From the NCBI GenBank assembly GCA_002435865.1, contig DIWV01000003.1:1-10647 (forward strand): a DNA stretch of 10,647 nt, given 5' to 3'. Below, in pieces: positions 1-7,392 of the stretch. The first letter of the stretch is position 1. The number at the start of each line of letters is the position of its first letter. The translations under genes and the position numbers were made by a program. The stretch comes from Cloacimonetes bacterium UBA6097. GTDB taxonomy: Bacteria; Cloacimonadota; Cloacimonadia; Cloacimonadales; Cloacimonadaceae. The notes below the pieces were generated by a model. The model saw only the letters and a program-made list of their open reading frames with translations, ran no database searches and had not been told where the DNA came from.

Positions 1-47
1 GTGTCAACTTATTTAGGACGACTCACTTGCCTTCTCTTCTTCCTTAT

Positions 48-120
48 TATCATTACGCTATCATTACGCTATCATTGCGCTATTAATGCGCAATGATAGC
101 GCAATGATAGCGTAATGATA
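48..120. repeat. Large palindrome made of 11-bp repeat units
   Basis: Positions 48-80 pair with 88-120 as a 33-bp inverted repeat with one mismatch (66/102) around the 7-nt loop TATTAAT at 81-87. The same stretch reads as seven consecutive 11-bp units from 49 to 125. The left units are ATCATTACGCT (twice) and ATCATTGCGCT; the centre is ATTAATGCGCA; the right units are ATGATAGCGCA, ATGATAGCGTA and ATGATAGCGCA. Because the unit repeats, a second register also pairs: 56-81 with 98-123, a perfect 26-bp stem. It could extrude as a cruciform or fold as a long RNA hairpin. There is no T-tract, so it is not a classical terminator. A related array lies at 10614-10646. The structure is read directly; its function is unknown. 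Confidence 0.9.
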
Positions 121-221
121 GCGCAATGCATTTAAGAATAAACTAATGTTTGTGAAGTGACATTCCCTTTTTCTTATGTATTAATCCTTTGATAATTAGA
201 TAAGTTATCTGATTTTATGTC

Positions 222-570
222 ACCCCCAAGGGGTTAAAACTGACGGTGCTATTTACCCGGGGTTGACACCCCGGGCTATTTTATACCGCCTTTCCAAGGC
301 TAAAAGTTCACGTAAATTAACACGGTTTTTACCCTCTGGGCTGTGTTAAGAAACCTAATTCAAGGGTTAAACTGCATATAAGCAGATAAATTAGTCATGT
401 AATGACGAAATATCATAGGCTGGGGTGTGAACCCCAGTATTGCGGTAACAACAATTCAACCCTTTACGGGTGGCATAAAATCATCTTATTTATAACAATA
501 ACCACATGTGGATAACCATGCCCGGCGAAGGATTTATCGTGATGTTGTTGCCGGGAGTTTTGAACCCGGT
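222..570. repeat. Cluster of GC-rich hairpins (REP-like or structured non-coding tract)
   Basis: This stretch has no convincing gene but is packed with inverted repeats. CCCGGGGT/ACCCCGGG pairs 256-263 with 268-275 over a 4-nt loop. GCCTT/AAGGC pairs 288-292 with 296-300. TTAACAC/GTGTTAA pairs 317-323 with 343-349 and encloses CCC/GGG at 332-334 and 338-340. CTGC/GCAG pairs 372-375 with 382-385. GTCAT/ATGAC pairs 394-398 with 402-406. CTGGGGT/ACCCCAG pairs 420-426 with 431-437. CCCGGC/GCCGGG pairs 521-526 with 550-555, competing with CCGG pairing at 551-569. AAGGGTT (362-368) also complements AACCCTT (458-464) and would enclose three of the hairpins. Runs such as the CCCGGGG...CCCCGGG hairpin resemble dispersed extragenic repeats I recall from other environmental bacteria. 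That resemblance is from memory and untested. Confidence 0.6.
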
Positions 571-595
571 TTGTTATTGGAACGGAAATTTCTTG

Positions 596-648
596 TTGAC
601 TGTATATGTCTTTTATTTATTAAAGGAATACAATACAAAATATCGAGG
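596..648 (+). promoter_or_regulatory. Possible promoter and ribosome binding site of the protease gene
   Basis: TTGACT at 596-601 matches five of six bases of the sigma-70 -35 consensus. A TATTAA hexamer follows at 618-623 after 16 bp, but it matches only four of six bases and the surroundings are AT-rich, so the promoter is weakly supported. The ribosome binding site is clearer: GAGG at 645-648 sits six bases before the ATG at 655. Confidence 0.35.
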
Positions 649-654
649 TAATCA

Positions 655-3600
655 ATGAAAAGGCTGACTTTTGTTCTCACGATTCTGCTGATGCTGGGTG
701 TTTCACTTATTACAGCATTGAACTATGATCCGGATTTATTTCATGCTAATACTGTCATGGTCTGTTTTAAGATGGAATCCATCGGACGCTTTGACGGCAA
801 AATAGAATTTACCAAAGACAATGGTGTTGTCCACACCAATATGCCGACTTTAAATAAACTGGCAGAGGAATTTAATATTGTAGATTTGAGACAGGTCTAT
901 GAGTATGTGAAGTTTCCAGAGTGGAATGAAGAAGGCAAATATATGCAATGCATGTACAGGGTGATACTTGCAGATGACAAAAGGATGGACGAAGCGGTAA
1001 TTGCCCTGGAAAAGGACCCCAATACACTTTATGCCGAACTGGAAGGCATTATGCGCAGCAGATTGGTTCCCAACGACCCTTTGATTACCCAACAATATGC
1101 ACTCGGTCTGATGCGCTGTTACGATGCCTGGGATTACACTACAGGCGGAGCAGATATTAAAATCGGGATTTCTGATTCAGGTGTTAAATGGAATCATCCA
1201 GACCTGATGGAAAATATCTGGATTAATCCTGTGGAACTGGCAGCCGGAATGACAATAAACTGGGCAGCAGGAACTGTTTCCGGCGGAAACGGTATCGATG
1301 ATGACAGCAATGGCAAGATTGATGACGTTATCGGCTGGGACTTTTTCGGTGGTGGCGATAATAATCCCTATCAGGACTTTGTGGAAAATTACCATGGAAC
1401 CCATGTGGCAGGTTGTGCCGGAGCAGTTTTTAACAACAATGAAGGTGGCTCAGGCAGTTGTCCCAACATCCAGATTATAAGCTGTAAAGGCGCTTCCAAT
1501 ACAAGTCCGTCTTCTGGTATCTCCTATGGTTATGACCAGGCAAAATATGCTGCAGAAAATGGAGCTGATGTTGTTAATGCCTCCTGGGGAGGACAAGTTT
1601 CCAGTTTAACCGCAGCCAATCAGCAGGTAAATTACATTACAGCCATAGGCTGCTTATTTGTAGCAGCAGCAGGCAATGATAATATAGAACATGGAGCAAA
1701 TTATATAGATGCACCGTCTGACTGCCCGAATGCACTTTGCGTGGCAGCTACAGACCAGAATGATGTTAAAACCGACTTCTCAGATTATGGCGCTCCTATA
1801 GATATCTGTGCACCCGGACAATCTATCCTCAGCACTATTATTGATAATAACGGTTATGCTAACGCTGACGGTACTTCCATGGCTTCACCCCTGACAGCTG
1901 GTGTGGCAGCATTGGTTAAATCTGTCAATCCCACCCTTACTGCTTACGAACTTAAACAAAGACTGATGGACACTGCTGATTATATATATATCCAGAATCC
2001 TACTTTCCAGGACCCTCCAATGCTTGGAACCGGCAGAGTAAATGCTTTTGCTGCTGCAATGTATGATAAAATTCCTTACCTCCAGGTGGACGATAATTCT
2101 ATTGCTGAAGAAAACGGTGATGGTGATGGAGTTCCCAACGCCGGAGAACTCATCAGGCTTAATATTCAATTGAGTAACCTGATGGACCCATATACAGGCT
2201 TGATGTGGACTACAGCAGACAATGTTGTTGCCAAACTGCGCTGCGATATGCCCGGTGTGGTGGTAGTTGATTCCGTAGCTAATTTCGGTACCCTGGGCAG
2301 TGGCGCTTCCAACTGGAACCTGAATGATCCCTTTACCTTCCAGACTGTTTCAACATTACCCTCTGTGCCAATACCTTTCAAACTTTATCTTACTGCCAAT
2401 CCTACTGCGCAGTTTCCTTATGTTGCAACCAGATATTTTGATGTAAGGCTTTCCCTTATCCAGCCCGGCTGGCCCTTAAATCTAAACGGCGCTTCCCAAT
2501 CTGCTGCCTGTATAGTTAACCTTGATGCAAACTCCGACAAAGAGCTTGTTTTTGGTGACCAGGCAGGTAAAATCCATGCTGTAAAATCCAATGGTTCTGA
2601 ACTGACAGGATTCCCGTATATCGCAACAGGAGCAATAATCGGTTCAGTAGCTATGGCAGATATCAATGGAGACGGACTTCAGGAAATTGTTGCTAATCTC
2701 AATAACAGCACAATTATCTGCGTCAGCCATACAGGACAACTGCTCTGGACTGCTCCGTCCGGCGGAACTTTGGTAGGTAATCCAATCATAGCCAATTTAA
2801 ACATGTCCGGTCCTCCTGAAATTGTAGCTTTTACCCAATCGGGAACAATAGTAGGTCTTACTTCAACAGGTGCTGCGTACCCCAATTTCCCCATAGCAGC
2901 AGACGGAGCAAGTCTGGCACCGGGTGTTGTTGCAGATTTAAATCTGGATGGACAACTGGATATTATTGTAGCCACATTAACCTCTAAACTGCGTGCTGTT
3001 AACTCTGCAACAGGGCAAAACATACCGGGCTTTCCGGTTACTTTGGCAGGCGCTTCACGTAATCATCCCACGGTTGCCAATCTGGATGCAGATCCCAATC
3101 CTGAAATATTGATTCCCACATACTCAAACAGTCAGCTCTATGCAATTAATCACGACGGGAGCATCCATTTTCAAAAGAACATTGGTGAGCAGGTCAAATC
3201 CGGGGCTGTGGTTGCTGACGTGAATGGTGATGGTGAACAGGAAATAATGCTTGTCGCCTTTGGCGGTAATTTATACATTACTAATGAATCAGGTTTAAAT
3301 ATTACGGGCTTCCCCGTAAATATTGGTGAAAACGTAGAAAGCACACCAGTAATCGCTAAGTTTGATGGTGATATTATGAGCGGAATCGTATTTGGAGATG
3401 CCAATGGCAAGATACACTCATTCCGCAGCGACGGCACTGAATCACCTAATTTCCCTTATACACTGAGCGGAAATATCAAAGTATCTGCTGCTCTCGGCGA
3501 TATTGATAACGATAATGACGTGGATATTTGCTTCCCCAATGATGCCGGTTTCTATGTATTGGATGTTAAGCGTCCTGCTGTAACTTATCAATGGCCAAAC

Positions 3601-3951
3601 TTTATGTTTAACAACAGCCGCAGTGGCAACAATTACCAGGCTACTCCCGTTCAGGATAATACTACTCCGGAACTCATTACTGACCTGGCAGGGAATTACC
3701 CCAATCCCTTTAATCCTGAAACTACCATCAGCTATTCTGTTAAGAATACTTCTCCGGTTAGTATTGATATTTACAACCTGAAAGGACAGAAAGTGAAGAC
3801 TCTTGTTAATGAAGACAAGGCAGCTGGTAATTATAGTATCGTCTGGAACGGAACTGATGATAATAACATCAGTGTTTCCAGCGGAGTATATTTTTATCGG
3901 ATGAAGTCAGGAGAATTTACCTCAACCCGGAAAATGATGCTGATGAAATAA
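655..3951 (+). CDS. Secreted subtilisin-family (S8) serine protease with propeller-like repeats and C-terminal sorting tail
   Basis: This 1098-residue exported endopeptidase starts with a signal peptide (residues 1-21, likely cut after A21) and a probable inhibitory propeptide (about 30-135). The subtilase domain (about 145-470) has all expected catalytic positions: D174 in GISDSGV, H247 in HGTHVAG, the oxyanion N341 in AAAGND and S408 in GTSMASP. An acidic insert around 211-225 (GIDDDSNGKIDD) suggests a calcium site. Residues about 480-600 look like a linker beta domain starting at a GDGDGVPNAGE motif. Eight FG-GAP/VCBS-like repeats start near 622, 669, 714, 761, 810, 855, 903 and 949 and suggest a beta-propeller. 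The tail (1014-1098) has NYPNPFNP and GVYFYRM motifs like FlgD-Ig or type IX secretion sorting domains, so surface attachment or release is likely. The start is fixed by GAGG and the signal peptide. It faces the pgs genes convergently and shows no link to them; the substrate is unknown. Confidence 0.95.
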   Translation: MKRLTFVLTILLMLGVSLITALNYDPDLFHANTVMVCFKMESIGRFDGKIEFTKDNGVVHTNMPTLNKLAEEFNIVDLRQVYEYVKFPEWNEEGKYMQCMYRVILADDKRMDEAVIALEKDPNTLYAELEGIMRSRLVPNDPLITQQYALGLMRCYDAWDYTTGGADIKIGISDSGVKWNHPDLMENIWINPVELAAGMTINWAAGTVSGGNGIDDDSNGKIDDVIGWDFFGGGDNNPYQDFVENYHGTHVAGCAGAVFNNNEGGSGSCPNIQIISCKGASNTSPSSGISYGYDQAKYAAENGADVVNASWGGQVSSLTAANQQVNYITAIGCLFVAAAGNDNIEHGANYIDAPSDCPNALCVAATDQNDVKTDFSDYGAPIDICAPGQSILSTIIDNNGYANADGTSMASPLTAGVAALVKSVNPTLTAYELKQRLMDTADYIYIQNPTFQDPPMLGTGRVNAFAAAMYDKIPYLQVDDNSIAEENGDGDGVPNAGELIRLNIQLSNLMDPYTGLMWTTADNVVAKLRCDMPGVVVVDSVANFGTLGSGASNWNLNDPFTFQTVSTLPSVPIPFKLYLTANPTAQFPYVATRYFDVRLSLIQPGWPLNLNGASQSAACIVNLDANSDKELVFGDQAGKIHAVKSNGSELTGFPYIATGAIIGSVAMADINGDGLQEIVANLNNSTIICVSHTGQLLWTAPSGGTLVGNPIIANLNMSGPPEIVAFTQSGTIVGLTSTGAAYPNFPIAADGASLAPGVVADLNLDGQLDIIVATLTSKLRAVNSATGQNIPGFPVTLAGASRNHPTVANLDADPNPEILIPTYSNSQLYAINHDGSIHFQKNIGEQVKSGAVVADVNGDGEQEIMLVAFGGNLYITNESGLNITGFPVNIGENVESTPVIAKFDGDIMSGIVFGDANGKIHSFRSDGTESPNFPYTLSGNIKVSAALGDIDNDNDVDICFPNDAGFYVLDVKRPAVTYQWPNFMFNNSRSGNNYQATPVQDNTTPELITDLAGNYPNPFNPETTISYSVKNTSPVSIDIYNLKGQKVKTLVNEDKAAGNYSIVWNGTDDNNISVSSGVYFYRMKSGEFTSTRKMMLMK

Positions 3952-3967
3952 ACTTAATGCAATAAAT

Positions 3968-3999
3968 AAACGCCGGACTTAATGCCCGGCGTTTTTTTT
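3968..3999. terminator. Rho-independent terminator, probably bidirectional
   Basis: CGCCGG (3971-3976) pairs with CCGGCG (3986-3991) across a 9-nt loop, extended by flanking AAA/TTT. On the plus strand it is followed by eight Ts (3992-3999), 17 nt after the protease stop codon. Read on the minus strand, the same hairpin lies 20 nt beyond the gpsA stop codon and is followed by the weaker T-rich run TTTATTTATT, so it can serve both convergent units. Confidence 0.9.
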
Positions 4000-4010
4000 A
4001 TGCTAAAGAT

Positions 4011-5027
4011 TTATTCTGATTTAAGGCTGCGTGTCATCAGGTCTGTAATTGCCTGACGGGGAGGTTTGGAGTTAAATAAAACTTCATAAACCTGTTCAGT
4101 AATTGGCATTTCAACCTGAACCTGCTTTCTGAGTTCATTAACCGAACGTGTGGTTGCCACTCCTTCTGCCACTGATTTCATAGAACCAAGAATATCAACC
4201 AGGGTTTTGCCAAGACCAATTTCATAACCGACATGCCTGTTTCTGCTATGCTGGCTGGCTGCAGTAGTAAACAAATCCCCTACTCCCGACAAACCAAGGA
4301 AAGTATCGGATTGAGCACCAAGGGCGACTCCAAGCCTTTGTATCTCTACAAGTCCTCGGGTTAGAAGCGCTCCTTTTGTATTATCACCATATCCAAGACC
4401 ATCAACTATTCCTGCTGCAATAGCGATGATATTCTTTACCGCTCCGCCTATTTCCAGTCCTGTAATGTCTTCCGAACGGTATACCCTGAAGTATGGGTTG
4501 CTTAACAATTCCTGAATTGTCATCAGTAGTTTATCATCCTTTCCCGCCACAACCACCGCTGTCGGAATCTGCCGTGCTACTTCTTCTGCATGGGATGGAC
4601 CGGATAAACATACAATTTTGCTTTTAAATGTATCGGGAAGTTCACTGCCCAACACTTCAGACATGCGTTTAAGTGTATGCTCTTCCACACCTTTGGCAAC
4701 ATTGATAATGGATTTTAACTCATGAAGTGCACATATAAAAGGAGCAGCATTCTTTACAGAAGTGCGCAGGAACTGAGAAGGAATGGCAAAAATAATGTGC
4801 CCGGTATCAGGCTGCAGGATATCTTCAAAGTTGTTGGAAAAGGTAATGTTATCTGGTAAGATAATATCTTTTAAAAGGAAAGGATTGGAATGAGTGTCTT
4901 GCAGGAGTTGGACAAATTCCTGGTTATACTCCCAGACACCTGCATGGTGTCCGTTTTCACTGAGCAGTTTGGCAAGCGCTAAACCCCATGCACCTCCACC
5001 CAGAATGGCAAATTTAGTCCCTGTCAC
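4011..5027 (-). CDS. gpsA: Glycerol-3-phosphate dehydrogenase [NAD(P)+]
   Basis: GpsA reduces dihydroxyacetone phosphate to sn-glycerol 3-phosphate in the cytoplasm, supplying the backbone for phospholipids. The 338-residue length is normal for the family. The N-terminal Rossmann fold carries the dinucleotide loop GGGAWG (10-15). Further family motifs are AKG (111-113), LSGPSHAEEVA (141-151), the GAVKN motif with the putative catalytic K198, GYGDNTKGAL (212-221) and GVGDLFTT (248-255) with RNR at 262-264. The start is GTG at 5027: no in-frame ATG lies between it and the upstream in-frame TAG, and it places the Rossmann loop at the usual distance from the N-terminus. The start lies inside the preceding 108-residue gene (14-nt overlap) and has only a weak Shine-Dalgarno, which suggests translational coupling. 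It is last in the minus-strand series, just before the terminator. No fault is visible in the protein. Confidence 0.97.
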   Translation of the reverse strand: MTGTKFAILGGGAWGLALAKLLSENGHHAGVWEYNQEFVQLLQDTHSNPFLLKDIILPDNITFSNNFEDILQPDTGHIIFAIPSQFLRTSVKNAAPFICALHELKSIINVAKGVEEHTLKRMSEVLGSELPDTFKSKIVCLSGPSHAEEVARQIPTAVVVAGKDDKLLMTIQELLSNPYFRVYRSEDITGLEIGGAVKNIIAIAAGIVDGLGYGDNTKGALLTRGLVEIQRLGVALGAQSDTFLGLSGVGDLFTTAASQHSRNRHVGYEIGLGKTLVDILGSMKSVAEGVATTRSVNELRKQVQVEMPITEQVYEVLFNSKPPRQAITDLMTRSLKSE

Positions 5028-5340
5028 TATTAATAAAGTCTTCTATATCGTCCAAATCGTCGTCATCAACGTCCTCATCAAGGTCATCCCACATTTCTTC
5101 GAGATCACCTACCCAATCCGGACAGAATAAAAGGTCTTCTTCATAATCCCAACCGTCAACATTGGCAAGTCCAAAACGGTCGAGAATGTCCTGTTCCCAA
5201 AAAGAATAATAAACTGTACCTTCTTTGACAGCCCAGACCAATACAGGATGTTTGTAACGTCTGATATCAACTTTTGTGTTTTCAACCAGATTAAGAAATT
5301 CTCTGAGCTTTAAAGGATCTGACTCCTGACGAAAAGTCAT
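5014..5340 (-). CDS. Hypothetical small acidic protein
   Basis: This 108-residue protein belongs to no family I recognise. It has no signal peptide or membrane segment and is probably cytoplasmic. The first 75 residues look folded, with a conserved-looking core (HPVLVWAVKEGTVYYSF, 31-47) and several Trp residues. Residues 79-108 are dominated by Asp and Glu, including DDDD at 92-95. The gene is likely real: a strong AGGAG (5347-5351) precedes its ATG, it sits on the operon strand 35 nt after the barrel gene, and its stop lies inside gpsA (14-nt overlap). That overlap ties it more closely to gpsA than to the pgs genes. The acidic tail could bind metal or a basic partner or mimic a polyanion; this is speculation. 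Confidence 0.75.
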   Translation of the reverse strand: MTFRQESDPLKLREFLNLVENTKVDIRRYKHPVLVWAVKEGTVYYSFWEQDILDRFGLANVDGWDYEEDLLFCPDWVGDLEEMWDDLDEDVDDDDLDDIEDFINSDRD

Positions 5341-5375
5341 TTCTTACTCCTTTTCTGATTCAATAATCAGGATTT

Positions 5376-6548
5376 TCAGAAAGAATACCTGGCGTTTATG
5401 CCAAATCTGTTTTCACTGTATTCTTTGTATTTCCTGACGCTTGAGTATACAGCATCAACATTGCGAAAGAGATGAGAATAGTCAAGATTTATATTCCAAC
5501 TTGGACCAAAATAAAAATGGATGGTACCTGTAGTAGTATTTATATTATCTGTTCTGCCAGCATGCCATGAATCAGAGCCCTGATAATAACGCTCTTCAAA
5601 CCTTAAATTAATTTCAGGTCTCCATTGCACTGAAGGATATCTTTCATCCAGAGACATCTTCTTCATTAAAAGACCAAAGCTATACACATTGCTTTCATAT
5701 GATGCATCTTCGGGATTGTTGATAGCTTCTTTATTATCTGTTTCATAAACCCTGTATCCGTAAGCGGCATCGAGATAGAAAGTGGGGAGTGATTGCTGCC
5801 AGCTTAATGTCCATGTATTGATATCACCGTCAAATTCAGTAAAATGCTCGTCATAAAAGTACTGTTCCAGCCTGTAATCAAGTCCAACCGTGCTTTTACT
5901 TAACGGCTTAAGCTTTAAATCAACCCGATACAGGTTTCTGTCATAGGTAAAGTCTTCCAGCTCATCAGTACCGTCTGTGTCAATATAACTGCGGATATAA
6001 TTATCAGGAATATAGCCATAAAAGAAACCTATCTCTCCCAACCTGCGGAATATTTTTACGCCTGTAAGGAAACTCATTCTTTGTTTATTGGGATTCAGGA
6101 TATACTGATTTACGCTGCATTGAAGCAGAGGTTGAATTCTCCACCAATGCCACTGGGTAAGGTATGCGCCGTAAAACATTGTGTTCATAACTACGTCATC
6201 GGAGTTATTAACAAATTCCAGGTCAGGATTTCCATCTTCAAATCTCTGCAGGTCATATCCTGATAGCTGGTATGCATTATCAGTATAAGTCAAACCCAGA
6301 TCGATTGAACCATAAAATTCTGCACACAGTTCAGTGGAAAAACCAACTAATGCCAGCAACATGATTAAAATTATAGGTCTGAAAGATTTGAGTTTGCGGT
6401 AAGCAGCTTTTTTACTTTTGTGGTTTTTTTTACTACCTGATTTTTCACTTCCGCTACTATCAATATCTTTAGTCATGGGTAAATCCAACTCAAAATCGAT
6501 AACTTCTGCATCTATTTGTTCAAGTGAATCTGTTTTTGAAATGCTCAT
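5376..6548 (-). CDS. Putative outer-membrane beta-barrel protein with long N-terminal extension
   Basis: I do not recognise the family of this 390-residue protein. The first 57 residues are polar, acidic at first and then lysine-rich (KKNHKSKK at 40-47). They precede a hydrophobic stretch (about 58-70) and a plausible signal peptidase site after A76 in ELCAEF. The remainder alternates polar and hydrophobic or aromatic residues in short strands, for example YRVDLKLK, TVGLDYRLEQYFY and FYLDAAYGYRVY, and ends in NRFGINARYSF. A terminal Phe is the usual outer-membrane barrel signal. The ATG at 6548 has a modest AGGT (6555-6558) six bases upstream and lies 8 nt after the previous stop. An internal start at M25 would shorten the extension but has no better ribosome site. 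Its place after pgsB-pgsC-pgsW suggests a role in export or surface attachment of polyglutamate; that is inference. Confidence 0.8.
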   Translation of the reverse strand: MSISKTDSLEQIDAEVIDFELDLPMTKDIDSSGSEKSGSKKNHKSKKAAYRKLKSFRPIILIMLLALVGFSTELCAEFYGSIDLGLTYTDNAYQLSGYDLQRFEDGNPDLEFVNNSDDVVMNTMFYGAYLTQWHWWRIQPLLQCSVNQYILNPNKQRMSFLTGVKIFRRLGEIGFFYGYIPDNYIRSYIDTDGTDELEDFTYDRNLYRVDLKLKPLSKSTVGLDYRLEQYFYDEHFTEFDGDINTWTLSWQQSLPTFYLDAAYGYRVYETDNKEAINNPEDASYESNVYSFGLLMKKMSLDERYPSVQWRPEINLRFEERYYQGSDSWHAGRTDNINTTTGTIHFYFGPSWNINLDYSHLFRNVDAVYSSVRKYKEYSENRFGINARYSF

Positions 6549-6556
6549 TGTTATAC

Positions 6557-7378
6557 CTATTTTGTTATTGTGATAACCGGTCTGGCAATAAACAGGTGAT
6601 TAGTTACAGGACGTAACTCATATCTTACTATTTTGTCCTGCATGGGAAAATCTATACGTTTCCCGATAGTCAGATGTGTAATGCCTTCAGCCTTGTATGT
6701 GTTTGTCCTCTTGAGTGACAAAGCCACGGTTCTGATAAATTTACCGTCCTGGTATAGACCAAACACCGGTATCACTTTCTCTGTTAATTGTGCCCGGATA
6801 AACAAAGATAAGGTTTTGCCTTTGTTTACCTGAAAGACAAGAGGAATTGAGCTGTTGAAAGCATAATAACCGCTTTGTTTGTTTTCTTTGGTAAGTTTGT
6901 AATCCCCGGCTTTGCTGATAATCTGCAAGGCAGGTGTTTTTGGCTGTTTCACAGGCAGAGGTTTAAAAGCCCTGTAATATATGGTGTTTTTATAACTTAT
7001 CAGCTCCAGTTTACTGACAGCCGGAGGTAAAGTGATTCTAACCGGTTCATAAACCTGGTAGTCTGCCGATGCTGATAATAACTTTAAATCATAGGTTATG
7101 CTTTTGTTGTTGTATTTCAGAACAAAATTAGGTTTTGATACGGCAGCTTTACTGATAGCCCTGATTTCGATAACAGTCAGGTCTTTTACATTGATTATCA
7201 TGCTTTTTTCAGGAAGCGGTCTGTAAAAGTAGTAATTCCCATGATTTGATTTCAGAAGACGTTTAGTACCGGGATTATCAAAGGTTAAAGGTTTCCATTT
7301 TAGTTCTGCAGCACCTGTTATAACAGCCGCTATTATCAGTAAAAGACTTAGTATTAGTATAGATTTACGTTGGGACAT
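6557..7378 (-). CDS. Secreted protein with two tandem beta-rich domains, unknown function
   Basis: This 273-residue protein starts with a signal peptide (SILILSLLLIIAAVITGAA, about 6-24) and is otherwise soluble, so it is probably periplasmic or surface exposed. It contains an internal duplication. Residues about 46-140 and 165-268 share an ordered pattern: GNYYFY / SGYYAF; then a strand ending IEIRAI / LFIRAQ; then FVLKYNNKSITYDLKL / FGLYQDGKFIRTVALSL; then LELISYKNTIYYRAFKP / RYELRPVTNHLFIARPV. A proline- and lysine-rich linker (about 139-149) separates the copies. Two immunoglobulin-like or carbohydrate-binding-like sandwiches would fit, but I know no family for it. A GGAG site (7385-7388) precedes the ATG by six bases. 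The gene lies 14 nt after pgsW and 8 nt before the barrel gene, so it probably works with them in the envelope. Confidence 0.85.
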   Translation of the reverse strand: MSQRKSILILSLLLIIAAVITGAAELKWKPLTFDNPGTKRLLKSNHGNYYFYRPLPEKSMIINVKDLTVIEIRAISKAAVSKPNFVLKYNNKSITYDLKLLSASADYQVYEPVRITLPPAVSKLELISYKNTIYYRAFKPLPVKQPKTPALQIISKAGDYKLTKENKQSGYYAFNSSIPLVFQVNKGKTLSLFIRAQLTEKVIPVFGLYQDGKFIRTVALSLKRTNTYKAEGITHLTIGKRIDFPMQDKIVRYELRPVTNHLFIARPVITITK

Positions 7379-7392
7379 TCATAACTCCACAA

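Noticed and set aside
1..25. Window start (TGTCAACTTATTTAGGACGA) resembling the end of an insertion sequence
   Set aside because: TGTCA-type ends occur in several transposon families, but no matching inverted end, transposase or target duplication can be seen here.
48..125. Possible CRISPR array because of short regular repeats
   Set aside because: The units are 11 bp and directly adjacent, with no spacers and no cas genes; the array is a palindrome, not a repeat-spacer array.
507..515. Perfect DnaA-box sequence TGTGGATAA within the palindrome CCACATGTGG region
   Set aside because: Only one such 9-mer is visible, with no cluster of boxes, no AT-rich unwinding element of note and no dnaA, dnaN or gidA nearby. 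A chance match is more likely than an origin.
506..658. 50-codon reading frame from ATG at 506 that overlaps the protease start as ATGA
   Set aside because: It has no ribosome binding site, runs through the hairpin repeats and encodes no recognisable protein, so the overlap is probably coincidental.
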